This document shows, piece after piece, positions 38,620 to 47,063 of a stretch of 64,000 bases of DNA. A program made the translations under genes and the position numbers. The notes under the pieces were generated by a model, which was given only the letters and a program-made list of their open reading frames with translations, was not told where the DNA came from and did not search any database. The DNA comes from Companilactobacillus insicii (GTDB taxonomy: Bacteria; Bacillota; Bacilli; Lactobacillales; Lactobacillaceae). The stretch lies in contig NZ_RHNU01000005.1 in the NCBI RefSeq assembly GCF_003946015.1, forward strand, positions 1-64,000, read 5' to 3'. Each line of letters starts with the position of its first letter. Position 1 is the first letter of the stretch.

Positions 38620-39633
38620 CTAAAAATCTAAACTCGGATCAGAATTCAAACTCAAATCAGCAAAATCACCTTGATCAAATTGAATTTGTGCAATTGCACC
38701 AATCATAGCAGCATTGTCACCACAAAGTCTTAATGGCGGGAACACTAATTCCATATCTAAATTACGCTTCTCAATTTCTTCTTTTAGTCTCTTACGTAAA
38801 CCTTGGTTTGCGGCAACCCCACCAGCAACGACCAATTGATTAACCGGATGTTGTTTCAAAGCACGGAATGTCTTATTACTTAAGATATCCAACACCGCAC
38901 CTTGGAAACTAGCGGCCAAATCATCTTTGTTTAAGCTTTCATGAACTTGATCCGCATGATGAACACGGTTGATAAATGCACTCTTTAGACCACTGAAACT
39001 AAAATCTAGGTTGTCTTCTTGAACCATAGCACGTGGAAAATCAAATACATCATTGCCGACTGCAGCCATTTGATCAACTTGCTTACCAGCTGGATAATTA
39101 ATTCCCAAAACACGTCCAATCTTATCGTAAGCCTCACCGACAGCGTCATCGCGAGTATCTCCAAGTGTATGGAATTCCCCAGGCGCTGTGACTAATACTA
39201 ATTCAGTGTGGCCACCTGACACTAGTAATGCCATAAATGGATATTGCAAATCAGTAACAAAGTTAGCCGAATAAATATGACCTGCCAAATGATTTACTTT
39301 GATTAAAGGCAAATTGTGAGCAAAGGCAACAGTCTTAGCAGCCATGATTCCAATCAGCAATGAACCAACCAATCCTGGTCCATACGTAACAGCCACGGCA
39401 TCAATATCATCATAAGTCACATTAGCTTCATCCATTGCAAGTTCAATACAATGGGTGATTTCCTCAACGTGATGACGACTTGCAACTTCTGGTACAACTC
39501 CACCAAATCTCTGATGACTCTTAATTTGTGTCGCAATTATATTTGATAGTATTTCCTTGCCATTCTTGATTACAGCTACACTTGTTTCATCACAACTGCT
39601 CTCAAACGACAATATCAATGTATCTTTTTTCAA
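38620..39633 (-). CDS. tsaD: tRNA N6-adenosine threonylcarbamoyltransferase TsaD
   Basis: TsaD transfers threonylcarbamoyl onto A37 of ANN-decoding tRNAs. It shows [14 protein letters not shown], the metal-binding [10 protein letters not shown] (HxxxH), [11 protein letters not shown], and a C-terminal [13 protein letters not shown]. It has about 337 residues. I prefer a TTG start at 39633 ([10 protein letters not shown] follows), because AGGTGGAAG lies just upstream; the in-frame GTG at 39645 is inside that site. It is last of tsaB-rimI-tsaD, the conserved cluster. TsaC and TsaE are not in the window. Confidence 0.95.
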   Translation of the reverse strand: MKKDTLILSFESSCDETSVAVIKNGKEILSNIIATQIKSHQRFGGVVPEVASRHHVEEITHCIELAMDEANVTYDDIDAVAVTYGPGLVGSLLIGIMAAKTVAFAHNLPLIKVNHLAGHIYSANFVTDLQYPFMALLVSGGHTELVLVTAPGEFHTLGDTRDDAVGEAYDKIGRVLGINYPAGKQVDQMAAVGNDVFDFPRAMVQEDNLDFSFSGLKSAFINRVHHADQVHESLNKDDLAASFQGAVLDILSNKTFRALKQHPVNQLVVAGGVAANQGLRKRLKEEIEKRNLDMELVFPPLRLCGDNAAMIGAIAQIQFDQGDFADLSLNSDPSLDF

Positions 39634-39645
39634 AATTTCTTCCAC

Positions 39646-40182
39646 CTACAGATCCACCACCATCTCTAATGCATCATGGTGATTTCTAAAGTAATACTTC
39701 TCATGAATGGTTCTAGTTTTAAACCCAAATGCTCGATAAAGACTAATTGCGGATTCATTTTCAATATCCGCTTCAAGTGAAAGGGATGAAAATTCATATT
39801 TACGACAATATTCGAACACTTGGTTCAAGAACAAGTGACCAATTCCCAGATGTTGCAATCCTGGCATTACCGCTATATTTGTAATATGAGCTTCATTTTT
39901 ATTTTTCAACGATACTCCAATAAACGCCACACAAGCATTATTTTCTACTAGTGACAAATACAAAGCATTTCTATTTCTTAATTCCATATCAACAATATCG
40001 GTCGGCCAAGGGACTGGCTTAGAATAAACCTTCTCTTGGATAACCATAAAATCACCAGTATCACTGGGATCTGACTTTCTCAATGTAAATTTTCTACCAT
40101 CTATATTAACCGATTGCTGCTCAAAGGAATATTTTTCTACATGTCCTGTTGGCCAAATTGTCTCTTTAAACTTCCTCAACAT
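39646..40182 (-). CDS. rimI: Ribosomal protein S18-alanine N-acetyltransferase RimI
   Basis: This GNAT-fold acetyltransferase is presumed to acetylate the N-terminus of S18. The acetyl-CoA site is VMPGLQHLGIGHLFLNQVF, and the C-terminal half has SLEADIENESAISLYRAFGF. A non-conserved N-terminal segment of about 40 residues (KETIWPTGHVEKY) is seen in lactobacillar RimI. The start is uncertain. The ATG at 40182 inside the end of tsaB gives 178 residues; others lie at 40197 and 40227, none with a clear ribosome site. Overlap with tsaB suggests translational coupling. Confidence 0.88.
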   Translation of the reverse strand: MLRKFKETIWPTGHVEKYSFEQQSVNIDGRKFTLRKSDPSDTGDFMVIQEKVYSKPVPWPTDIVDMELRNRNALYLSLVENNACVAFIGVSLKNKNEAHITNIAVMPGLQHLGIGHLFLNQVFEYCRKYEFSSLSLEADIENESAISLYRAFGFKTRTIHEKYYFRNHHDALEMVVDL

Positions 40183-40888
40183 AGGAAATATTGCCATCGT
40201 CCTTATGACCTTTTTCATACCAATCATGTTCAGCCTGTGTTAAGCGCAAATAAGTAGGAACAAAACTATCGATGTCCTTCACAGGCTCAGCAGCCTCAGC
40301 TAATTTAGCTAGCTTAGTAGCATCTGGAAGACTATCTTCTTCAGACATAATTTCGGCATCAGGATATTTTTCTCTTATTAAATCGGTTAATCTTTGAGTG
40401 GCATTAATGAATTCAAGCTTATCTTCATCATATTTTTGTAACAATGCTAATAATTTGGTCATAGTAATATGTTGATCCTCAACAATATTAACCACTTCCC
40501 CTTGCTTATTCAAATAAACTCCAGAATAAGCATTATCATTTCTAGCATCCATTAAAGGAACGCACAGCTTACCATCCCCACCATTAGCGGCAAGTAACTG
40601 TAAGCTAGATATTCCAACTAAGGGCTTGTTCAAAGTAAATGCCAAAGTCTTAGCAACAGTCACAGCAATTCTAACCCCAGTATAAGAACCTGGTCCATCT
40701 GCAACAGCGATTCTATCGATATCATCGATTGAAAGATTGGCATCTGCCAAAGAACTTTGGATATCGGGCAAGAGTGTAACACTATGAGTCTTCTTTTCAG
40801 TCGACTCAATATGTGCGAGAACCTTATCATCCTCAACAACCGCAACACTTAGCGGCTTATTTGATGTATCAAAAGCTAAAATTTTCAT
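40166..40888 (-). CDS. tsaB: tRNA threonylcarbamoyladenosine biosynthesis protein TsaB
   Basis: TsaB is the ASKHA-fold scaffold partner of TsaD in t6A formation. The 240-residue protein has MKILAFDTSNKPLSVAVVED, TVTLLPDIQ (here HSVTLLPDIQ), DGPGSYTGVRI (about residue 65-75), and LVGISSLQLLA, all typical. GAGGGG precedes the ATG. It is the first gene of tsaB-rimI-tsaD. Confidence 0.95.
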   Translation of the reverse strand: MKILAFDTSNKPLSVAVVEDDKVLAHIESTEKKTHSVTLLPDIQSSLADANLSIDDIDRIAVADGPGSYTGVRIAVTVAKTLAFTLNKPLVGISSLQLLAANGGDGKLCVPLMDARNDNAYSGVYLNKQGEVVNIVEDQHITMTKLLALLQKYDEDKLEFINATQRLTDLIREKYPDAEIMSEEDSLPDATKLAKLAEAAEPVKDIDSFVPTYLRLTQAEHDWYEKGHKDDGNISYVEEV

Positions 40889-40939
40889 ATAATCCCCTCA
40901 ATCTTAATAGGAATATTTTACCACATAATATTAATAATA

Positions 40940-41059
40940 CAGAGAGTGGAGAAAATCGGGAACTTCCGAGTATTACCTAGGTTAGTGAGATTGCCACGAA
41001 GTGGTGAGGTCACTAATCGTAGTAAACGGAAGAAGTTGATTTTCGTAACTCGTTTCAAT
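40940..41059 (+). repeat. Intergenic hairpin repeat, copy C (tandem 1)
   Basis: It starts CAGAGAGTGGAG and ends AACTCGTTTCAAT. The outer stem is GAAAATC (40951-40957) with GATTTTC (41038-41044). Then come AACTTCCG with CGGAAG..GTT, GGTTAGTGA with TCACTAATC, and tip GCCAC..GTGG. It is closest in sequence to copy B. Confidence 0.87.
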
Positions 41060-41181
41060 CAGAGAGTGGAGAAAGACGGGAGATTTTGAGCATTGCCTAA
41101 GATAACTGAGGTGCCAACACAGTTGGTGCATTAGTTATCTGTAGCAAGCGCAGAAATCTGTCTTTCGCAACTCGTTTCAAT
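41060..41181 (+). repeat. Intergenic hairpin repeat, copy D (tandem 2)
   Basis: Outer stem GAAAGAC (41071-41077) with GTCTTTC (41160-41166); inner stem AGATAACT with AGTTATCT; tip TGCCAAC..GTTGGTGCA. The junctions with copies C and E are the same (CTCGTTTCAATCAGAGAGTGG). Confidence 0.87.
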
Positions 41182-41281
41182 CAGAGAGTGGAGAAAGACG
41201 GGAGATTTTGAGCATTGCCTAAGATAACTGAGGTGCCGCATTAGTTGTCTGTAGCAAGCACAGAAATCTGTCTTTCGTAAA
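41182..41281 (+). repeat. Intergenic hairpin repeat, copy E (tandem 3, shortened)
   Basis: Its first roughly 56 bases are identical to copy D. It lacks 12 bases of the apical hairpin and, at the end, the CTCGTTTCAAT terminus. Outer stem GAAAGAC (41193-41199) with GTCTTTC (41270-41276) is kept. One inner stem base has changed to a G-U pair (AGATAACT with AGTTGTCT). Confidence 0.85.
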
Positions 41282-41326
41282 ACTACCGATCCGTACAAAT
41301 AATTTTACAAATAAAAAAATCGACCA

Positions 41327-41851
41327 CTAACGGCCGATTCTATTAAATCTAGAATTACTGATCCACTTAAGAACCAAGTATAACAATCCTGTTTGATAAA
41401 CTAGACTAAATAATTCTTTAAGAACTCTAGGAACCAACAATGTCCAATATGGTAAATTAGTCATCATTTGAATCCACAATGTATTCAATCCAGTATTAAC
41501 TATTACTGTAATCAATAATACCGCTACAAAAGTTCTAAGGATCGTTACTTTATGATTGTAAAGCACAAATCCATATATAAGACCTGCAACTAAAGCTGAA
41601 AATGTAAAGCCCCAGAAAAATCCACCGGGTGCTGGCATTATCACGTTACTGATAATATCAGCAATTACATTAGCAATGGCAGCCTTATATGGTCCGAAAT
41701 AGTATCCCATTAGTCCTATTGCTATGAAGCTGAAGCCAACCTTCAAGGTATTACTACCAATTGACAGTTTGCTCAAAACCATCTCCATTGCAATTAATAA
41801 AGCCATCCACGTCATTTCGTGGACATTGATAACTCGACTGTTCGTATTCAT
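41327..41851 (-). CDS. folT: Folate ECF transporter substrate-binding (S) component FolT
   Basis: This 174-residue membrane protein has about six helices, the fold of ECF S components. It binds folate and docks on the shared EcfAA'T module encoded elsewhere. Supporting segments are the N-terminal LIAMEMVLSKLSIG and FIAIGLMGYYFGPYKAAIANVIADI, followed by PAPGGFFWGFTFSALVAGLIYG. The folate assignment is greatly strengthened by the THF riboswitch directly upstream (41922-42014). The ATG has AGGAG nine bases upstream, inside a small hairpin. Confidence 0.92.
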   Translation of the reverse strand: MNTNSRVINVHEMTWMALLIAMEMVLSKLSIGSNTLKVGFSFIAIGLMGYYFGPYKAAIANVIADIISNVIMPAPGGFFWGFTFSALVAGLIYGFVLYNHKVTILRTFVAVLLITVIVNTGLNTLWIQMMTNLPYWTLLVPRVLKELFSLVYQTGLLYLVLKWISNSRFNRIGR

Positions 41852-41860
41852 TCACGACAT

Positions 41861-41873
41861 CTCCTTGTAGGAG
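41861..41873 (-). promoter_or_regulatory. Hairpin sequestering the folT ribosome-binding site
   Basis: The transcript reads CUCCU, loop ACA, AGGAG, so the folT Shine-Dalgarno is the 3' arm of a 5-bp stem. It is a plausible output of the THF riboswitch at the level of translation; the alternative pairing partner is not resolved. Confidence 0.55.
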
Positions 41874-41921
41874 CTGCCACAACATATAACTAGAGGCTAA
41901 CGAATTAACTAACTATATAAA

Positions 41922-42014
41922 GTGGCGAATGCGGAAACAAAATCGCAAGCTAGAGCTCTTCGTCCGGTGTTCACATTCCGTTCCGCCGGCACTTTACGCT
42001 TTGAATCCTACCCC
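41922..42014 (-). promoter_or_regulatory. Tetrahydrofolate (THF) riboswitch upstream of folT
   Basis: On the minus strand: GGGGTAGGATTC, then GCGTAAAGTG, a CCGG..CCGG stem, the conserved ACGAAG, and a closing GCATTCGCC. This is the order of conserved blocks in THF riboswitches of folT genes in lactic acid bacteria. Binding of reduced folate should shut down folT expression. Confidence 0.85.
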
Positions 42015-42100
42015 AAAAATATTTTACTTAAACATATTACCACAAGTTAATACCCCTACCTAAAGATTATGCTTACAACCTTTTTCATAAAAAAATACAA

Positions 42101-42838
42101 TTATTTTTCTTCCCACGTGATCCTAGCAATCGCATTTAATTCACCATTACTCTTAATCCAATGAGTTGTTGTCAAATTATCTTCATCTACTTTAGCAAAA
42201 ATTTCAGGTTCACTATGGATATTCAGTTCCTTATCATATTTAATATCCATACTCTTAGCACGGTGTTTCTCGACAAAATCTATTCCAAGAGAATCTACCA
42301 TCCAATCAAAATAATAAGAGTTATTAACATGACGGTTAACATCAATATTGTAATAACCAATATGTTGATTTGTCTTAATATCATAGTCTTCCGGAGCACG
42401 TAACCGAGCAAATCGTTTGATCTTAGTAATTTCTTCAGCACCAAACATATCGGTCAACTGTTCAGCAGCACTAACCATCTTACGTGCCTTAACGTCAATA
42501 ATAACAAAAGCACTAGACAACTCTACCATACGATTACCATCTGAATCATCGATCCAAAAATCACGATAAAAGAAATATTTATTGTAGCTAGTAGCACGAG
42601 TACTTACTTTTAGTTTTTGCCCTAAAGTAGGCATCTTTTTTATATCCATATGATATTGGACTACAACCCAGCCCAAACCGCGTTGTACCATCTCTGAACT
42701 ATCTGAATCGGATTCATGCAATTGCTTTTCTGATATCAATAACATTGCATCAATCAATGATGATAAACGCATATCACCAGTTAAATTTGCAAAATAAAAT
42801 GGAAATTCTATTTCCTGTGAGTAAATTTGTTCCGCCAC
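42101..42838 (-). CDS. Acyl-ACP thioesterase
   Basis: This 245-residue double hot-dog protein of the FatA/FatB-like acyl-ACP thioesterase family releases fatty acids from acyl carrier protein. It shows SLIDAMLLISEKQL, RGLGWVVVQYHMDIKKMP, FYRDFWI, then the second half with NVDVNRHVNN-like HIGYYNIDVNRHVNNSYY (Asn/His active-site region). The start is a GTG at 42838 because AAGGAAG lies six bases upstream and it begins one base after the rsmI stop. Longer in-frame ATGs lie within rsmI and have no ribosome site. Confidence 0.9.
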   Translation of the reverse strand: MAEQIYSQEIEFPFYFANLTGDMRLSSLIDAMLLISEKQLHESDSDSSEMVQRGLGWVVVQYHMDIKKMPTLGQKLKVSTRATSYNKYFFYRDFWIDDSDGNRMVELSSAFVIIDVKARKMVSAAEQLTDMFGAEEITKIKRFARLRAPEDYDIKTNQHIGYYNIDVNRHVNNSYYFDWMVDSLGIDFVEKHRAKSMDIKYDKELNIHSEPEIFAKVDEDNLTTTHWIKSNGELNAIARITWEEK

Positions 42839-42839
42839 T

Positions 42840-43712
42840 TTATTCTTCCTTTCCAATACCATGATATAAGTTATAAACAATTTGCTTACGCAAATCATTC
42901 TGACTAGCTACTTCTTTAATCGCCTTATTAGGTTTTTCTCCTGATTGAATCAACAAATCGATTGAATTAATTATCTCAGAGTCAGACATATCTTCAACTT
43001 CTTCAGTTGTCTTTCCAGACAAAACCAAAACATACTCACCTTTAGGATCATGTTCTTGATAGTATTCAATTACTTGATCGATTGTTCCACGTAAAAATGC
43101 CTCATGAATCTTAGTTAATTCACGTGCCAACGTTATCTTTCTGTCACCACCAAAATATTTTTTTAAATCTTCAACAGTTTTTGCAACTCTATATGGTGAT
43201 TCATAAATAATGGATGTTTCTTTACGTTGAGAAAGATCTTCCAAAGCTTCCGTTCTTTCTTTTCCTTTACGCGGCAAGAATCCATAAAAATAAAATGGTT
43301 GTGGTTCAATACCTGACGCAATTAAAGCCGTCGTTGATGCACTTGCTCCAGGTAGAGGAACAACAGCTATTTCCGCTTCAATAGCAGCTTTAACCAATTC
43401 TTTACCAGGATCACTGATTGAAGGCGTACCAGCATCGCTGACCTGTGCAATGTTAATTCCAGAATTCATCTTCTCAATCAACTCGGGTATTCGTTGTGCA
43501 GTATTGTGTTCATGGAAACTAATCAAATCAGTTGTAATATCAAAATGATTCAATAAGTTCTTAGTATTTCTAGTATCTTCTGCAGCAACTAAATCCGCAT
43601 CTTGTAAAGTTTTGACTGCTCGAAAGGTCATGTCATCTAAGTTACCAATTGGCGTTGGCACTAAAAAAAGGCAGCCCTTCGAATTATTAACAAAACTCCT
43701 TTGTTCAATCAT
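42840..43712 (-). CDS. rsmI: 16S rRNA (cytidine(1402)-2'-O)-methyltransferase RsmI
   Basis: RsmI methylates the 2'-OH of C1402 in the decoding centre. The 290-residue tetrapyrrole-methylase-fold protein has VPTPIGNLDDMTFRA, AAEDTRNTKNLL, SDAGTPSISDPG, and LPGASASTTALIASGI. It follows yabA with a 17-base gap and is directly followed by the thioesterase gene, a typical lactobacillar order. Confidence 0.96.
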   Translation of the reverse strand: MIEQRSFVNNSKGCLFLVPTPIGNLDDMTFRAVKTLQDADLVAAEDTRNTKNLLNHFDITTDLISFHEHNTAQRIPELIEKMNSGINIAQVSDAGTPSISDPGKELVKAAIEAEIAVVPLPGASASTTALIASGIEPQPFYFYGFLPRKGKERTEALEDLSQRKETSIIYESPYRVAKTVEDLKKYFGGDRKITLARELTKIHEAFLRGTIDQVIEYYQEHDPKGEYVLVLSGKTTEEVEDMSDSEIINSIDLLIQSGEKPNKAIKEVASQNDLRKQIVYNLYHGIGKEE

Positions 43713-43729
43713 TCAAAATGCTCCCTTAC

Positions 43730-44080
43730 TTATTTTTTATTTGGTTTACTATGATTTCCGTAAATTACCCCTAAACAGAAGACACATTCTTCATTTTCTT
43801 TACGGTGAGAACCATAAAATTGCTGGCAAACATGAAATCCCTTATGATAAAGCTTCTCTAGGTTCAATCGTGAAGTAGGCAATTCACTCTCATTGAAACT
43901 CTTATCTTCATAACCAAGCTTTTCTAATTGCTTGCGAAGATTGTGGTTCTCCATCTTAAGTTCTTCTTTTTCTTCCAAATCTTTTGATAGTCGTTCCTTG
44001 AGAGCATCAATTTGGCTACTCAAACTACCTAATTGATTAGAGATAGATTCAAACTCGTCATACAAATCTTTTTCTGCCAT
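43730..44080 (-). CDS. yabA: Replication initiation control protein YabA
   Basis: YabA binds DnaA and DnaN and limits re-initiation. The protein has 116 residues. An N-terminal leucine-rich coiled coil (about 1-60, LKERLSKDLEEKEELKMENH) forms the tetramer. A C-terminal zinc-binding domain has HVCQQFYGSHR and CVFCLGVIYG (the Cys/His set of the family). The start MAEKDLYDEF is preceded by AGTAGGTGAAAC. A longer frame would overlap holB with unrelated residues. Confidence 0.92.
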   Translation of the reverse strand: MAEKDLYDEFESISNQLGSLSSQIDALKERLSKDLEEKEELKMENHNLRKQLEKLGYEDKSFNESELPTSRLNLEKLYHKGFHVCQQFYGSHRKENEECVFCLGVIYGNHSKPNKK

Positions 44081-44091
44081 TGTTTCACCTA

Positions 44092-45045
44092 CTAACTCAC
44101 AAATTTTAATGACAAATCCTCTAAAATTGCTTGAAATGCAACGTTGCTTTTCCACATTTCTTCAGCTTTAAATAATTCATCTGAAAAACTAACAATCTGT
44201 TGAATACTTTTATTTGAAAGAACATCTTCTCTTATAAGAAGAGATTTATTTAAATTGTACCTAATTGATAATATATCACTAAATATCTGATTCATCATAT
44301 CGAAAATCAAATGTTGATGGTCTTTATTCTCAACTAAAGGCATTATATCAGTCTGTATATCTATAAAACTATTTATTTTTTTCTGATTACATTCTTTCAT
44401 CCATACAGTTAACGCTGATGTCATCTTTTGATAACTTTCACCAGTCGTAGCTTGTAAAAATTTAATATCAGAAATTTTTAACGCTATTTTTGCCTGATCT
44501 GGTTTGTATCCCAGTTCTACTAAACTATCAATTTCATCTTCATTACTTTTATTCGACAAATGAAATATTTGAACACGTGAACGAATCGTCTGCAACATTT
44601 GCTTAGCAGAATCTGCTAACAAAATCATCATTAAATTACCCTCGGGTTCTTCAATAGTTTTTAGCAGATTATTACTTGCAGCATTAGTCATTTTTTCAGC
44701 TTCATCAATAATCAAAATTCGGCGATTACCTTGAGTAGCCGTCATATTTGCTTCTTTTTTGAAGTACTTAATATCATCAACACCAATACTTTGCTTGTCT
44801 GTTCTAACTTCCAATACATCTGGATTATCACCTAGCGCAATAGTTTGACATTTTTGACAAGTTTGATCTGGCATACCATCTTGTAGATTATCACAAAACT
44901 GACTTTGAGCTAACCAAATGGCCACTTGTTGTCTGACTTTAGAAGAAGCATTATCAATTAAATAAGCGTGTGACAACATATTAGATTTAATAATTTTTTG
45001 AAATTCATGCAGTACCCTGGTTTGCTCTTCTAGTAGATTTTCCAT
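44092..45045 (-). CDS. holB: DNA polymerase III, delta-prime subunit
   Basis: This clamp-loader subunit has 317 residues. It is a RecA-like AAA+ protein with ILIIDEAEKMTNAASNNLLKTIEEP (sensor/Walker B region), IRSRVQIFHLS (sensor), and a zinc-finger-like C-X8-C..CQKC stretch at about 52-65 (FCDNLQDGMPDQTCQKC). The Walker A is poor, as usual in delta-prime. It starts two bases after darA. In Bacillus a PSP1-type gene (yaaT/ricT) lies between holB and yabA; here yabA follows at once. Confidence 0.93.
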   Translation of the reverse strand: MENLLEEQTRVLHEFQKIIKSNMLSHAYLIDNASSKVRQQVAIWLAQSQFCDNLQDGMPDQTCQKCQTIALGDNPDVLEVRTDKQSIGVDDIKYFKKEANMTATQGNRRILIIDEAEKMTNAASNNLLKTIEEPEGNLMMILLADSAKQMLQTIRSRVQIFHLSNKSNEDEIDSLVELGYKPDQAKIALKISDIKFLQATTGESYQKMTSALTVWMKECNQKKINSFIDIQTDIMPLVENKDHQHLIFDMMNQIFSDILSIRYNLNKSLLIREDVLSNKSIQQIVSFSDELFKAEEMWKSNVAFQAILEDLSLKFVS

Positions 45046-45047
45046 TT

Positions 45048-45371
45048 TTAAAATCTTACAAATTTATCCACAGGAAGGATAAAACAAGTAGCTCCTCCAA
45101 CTTGAACTTCTATTGGATCATTAATTCCCGCAGCTTCTGGTAATGCAAAAGTTGAAGTAACAAATTGTGTTCTTGTATGACATGTTTTCTTTATTACCTC
45201 GAGTGCTGGATCAACCTTATCCTCTTCAACACCAATAATAAATGTCGAGTTACCAGACTTTAAAAATCCACCAGTTGAAGGTAGACGTGTTGCACGAAAG
45301 CCCTCCTTTACTAGATGTGTTTGTAGTTGTTGACTATCTTTATCTTGGACGATTGCTAAAATTACTTTCAT
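45048..45371 (-). CDS. darA: Cyclic-di-AMP receptor DarA (PII-like)
   Basis: This 107-residue protein has the PII-like fold that binds c-di-AMP. It shows MKVILAIVQDKDSQQL, GFRATRLPSTGGFLKSGNST, FIIGVEEDKVD, and the end GGATCFILPVDKFVRF. The start at 45371 follows GGAGG at ideal spacing; a longer frame runs into tmk. It starts one base after the tmk stop. The downstream target is not known in lactobacilli. Confidence 0.95.
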   Translation of the reverse strand: MKVILAIVQDKDSQQLQTHLVKEGFRATRLPSTGGFLKSGNSTFIIGVEEDKVDPALEVIKKTCHTRTQFVTSTFALPEAAGINDPIEVQVGGATCFILPVDKFVRF

Positions 45372-45372
45372 T

Positions 45373-46023
45373 TTATTTTCCTCCGTTAAATACATTTGGA
45401 AATCTCTTAATAATAACATCTAATGCATCAGAAACGACTTTTTCAGGTGCCTGATTTGCATTAATACTCTTTATTCTATCAGGATTAGCCACTACTAAGT
45501 CAAGATAAGAGTCGTGAACACGTTCATGGAAGCTCAATGCTTCTTGTTCCAAACGATCCATTTCTCCCTCATGATCCTTACGAATTCTTGATAACCCAAT
45601 TTCAGGCAAAATATCAAAATAAATTGTCAAATCTGGTAAAGTACCATCAATAGCAAAGTCGTTTATTTCAGCGACTTCTTTAGCTCCAATTTCACGTCCG
45701 CCACCTTGATAAGCAATGGAACTGTCAACAAAACGATCACTCAACAGTATCTTGCCCGCAGACAAAGTCGGTCTAATTACATCGACCACATGTTGTCGAC
45801 GTGCAGCTGCGTATAATAGTGCTTCAGTTCTATCATCCATTTTTTCATCATGAACAGTCAATATTATTTTTCTGATCTGTTCGGCTATTTCACTACCACC
45901 AGGTTCTCGAGATTCGACTATTTCTTTGCTAGTACGTTCTTTTAACAAAGGAATCAGTGCGCTTAAAGCAGTAGTTTTTCCGGCCCCATCTGGACCTTCG
46001 AATGATATAAATATCCCTGACAT
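45373..46023 (-). CDS. tmk: Thymidylate kinase
   Basis: This enzyme phosphorylates dTMP to dTDP. It has 216 residues. The P-loop is FEGPDGAGKTTAL (residues 8-20), followed by REPGG, the DRFVDSSIAYQGGG motif, and a LID-region R (SRIRKDHEGEMDRLE). AGGGAGAA precedes the ATG. It is first of tmk-darA-holB-yabA-rsmI-thioesterase and follows a terminator after yaaL. Confidence 0.96.
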   Translation of the reverse strand: MSGIFISFEGPDGAGKTTALSALIPLLKERTSKEIVESREPGGSEIAEQIRKIILTVHDEKMDDRTEALLYAAARRQHVVDVIRPTLSAGKILLSDRFVDSSIAYQGGGREIGAKEVAEINDFAIDGTLPDLTIYFDILPEIGLSRIRKDHEGEMDRLEQEALSFHERVHDSYLDLVVANPDRIKSINANQAPEKVVSDALDVIIKRFPNVFNGGK

Positions 46024-46114
46024 CTGGTATTCTCCCTTTTAATACATTGATTCTATTTTACTTGATATTGGTGTTTGGGTAAACAAGCTATTGGAATGGA
46101 CTAGTATGAAATCT

Positions 46115-46153
46115 AATAAAGCCGACAATCTGTTTTAGATTGCCGGCTTTATT
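46115..46153 (-). terminator. Terminator after yaaL
   Basis: AATAAAGCCG.CAATCT / AGATTG.CGGCTTTATT forms a 16-bp near-perfect stem about 20 bases after the yaaL stop, on the tmk side. Confidence 0.8.
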
Positions 46154-46171
46154 CACATTCTTTGTAACTCA

Positions 46172-46459
46172 CTACCAGTGTTTCTCCGCACGGCTAGGTT
46201 GTTTTAAAAATGTATCTTCATCTCCAAAAATAATATCAGTCGTATGTTTAGCTTGAGCTTTGCGGCGCCTGGCTTCTAAATATAAAAACTGATACTTTGC
46301 TCGATCAATTCTTAATTGTAATCTAGCCTCGTCAGAAACTTCCAATGAATTATTAATTATGTGTTGTGAATTACTGATTTGTTGCTGAATCTGATGAATA
46401 CTATCCATTAAACGATCATTTTCCATTTTTTCAACACTGGCTTTTTTTCTACCAAACAT
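46172..46459 (-). CDS. YaaL family protein (DUF2508)
   Basis: This 95-residue charged, mainly helical protein begins FGRKKASVEKMENDRLM and contains the DUF2508-type RIDRAKYQFLYLEARRR. The function is unknown. Position directly after recR is conserved in Firmicutes. The ATG at 46459 has AGGGAG upstream and nearly abuts the recR stop. Confidence 0.85.
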   Translation of the reverse strand: MFGRKKASVEKMENDRLMDSIHQIQQQISNSQHIINNSLEVSDEARLQLRIDRAKYQFLYLEARRRKAQAKHTTDIIFGDEDTFLKQPSRAEKHW

Positions 46460-46460
46460 G

Positions 46461-47060
46461 TTAAATCTCCCTGCGACCCAGAACAGCACTCTTCAGAGTC
46501 ATTTCATCGGCATATTCAATGTCTGATCCAACGGCTAATCCATGCGCTAATCTAGTTACTTTTATACCTGCCGGTTTTACTAGTTTGGCTAAGTATTGCG
46601 CTGTCGCTTCTCCTTCTGGAGTTGCGTTTGTAGCAATAATCAATTCTTTAACTTTGCTGTTTTCACGTAAACGATTAAGCAGCAGTTTGATATTCAGGTC
46701 TTCAGGACCAACACCATCGACCGGAGACAATACCCCTCCTAGAACGTGATACAGTCCATTATAACTATTCATATCATCCAAAGACATTATATCCTTTGGC
46801 TGTTCAACAACTAATATTGTTGATTGATCACGATTCTTATCGCTACAGATTGAACAAACTTCATCTGTAGTGATATTTCCACAAATTTTACAAAACCTTA
46901 AGTCAGTTTTGGCGGACATCAGATTGTCAGCAAATTCTTGAACTTGACTTTTATCCATGCCCAATGTAAAGAATGCCATTCTTGTCGCTGTTTTACGACC
47001 AATTCCTGGCAACATCATATAACTATCAATTAATTTTGAAATCGGCTCTGGATATCTCAT
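46461..47060 (-). CDS. recR: Recombination protein RecR
   Basis: RecR works with RecF and RecO to load RecA at gaps. It has 199 residues: a helix-hairpin-helix ([15 protein letters not shown]), a C4 zinc finger ([16 protein letters not shown]), a Toprim domain ([26 protein letters not shown]), and a C-terminal Walker B-like end. It starts three bases after ybaB, in the dnaX-ybaB-recR-yaaL operon. Confidence 0.96.
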   Translation of the reverse strand: MRYPEPISKLIDSYMMLPGIGRKTATRMAFFTLGMDKSQVQEFADNLMSAKTDLRFCKICGNITTDEVCSICSDKNRDQSTILVVEQPKDIMSLDDMNSYNGLYHVLGGVLSPVDGVGPEDLNIKLLLNRLRENSKVKELIIATNATPEGEATAQYLAKLVKPAGIKVTRLAHGLAVGSDIEYADEMTLKSAVLGRREI

Positions 47061-47063
47061 TTA

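Larger units (their letters stand above)
40889..41326. other. Gene-free stretch filled by a tandem repeat array
   Basis: These 438 bases between folT and tsaB contain no gene. Most of it (40940-41281) is three head-to-tail copies of the intergenic hairpin repeat, in the opposite orientation to the flanking genes. The remaining about 50 bases on each side include the tsaB upstream region on the left and the end of folT on the right. Confidence 0.8.

Noticed and set aside
40940-41281. Three tandem repeats as a possible CRISPR array
   Set aside because: Units are about 120 bp, directly abutting, without unique spacers, and each folds on itself; no cas gene is nearby.
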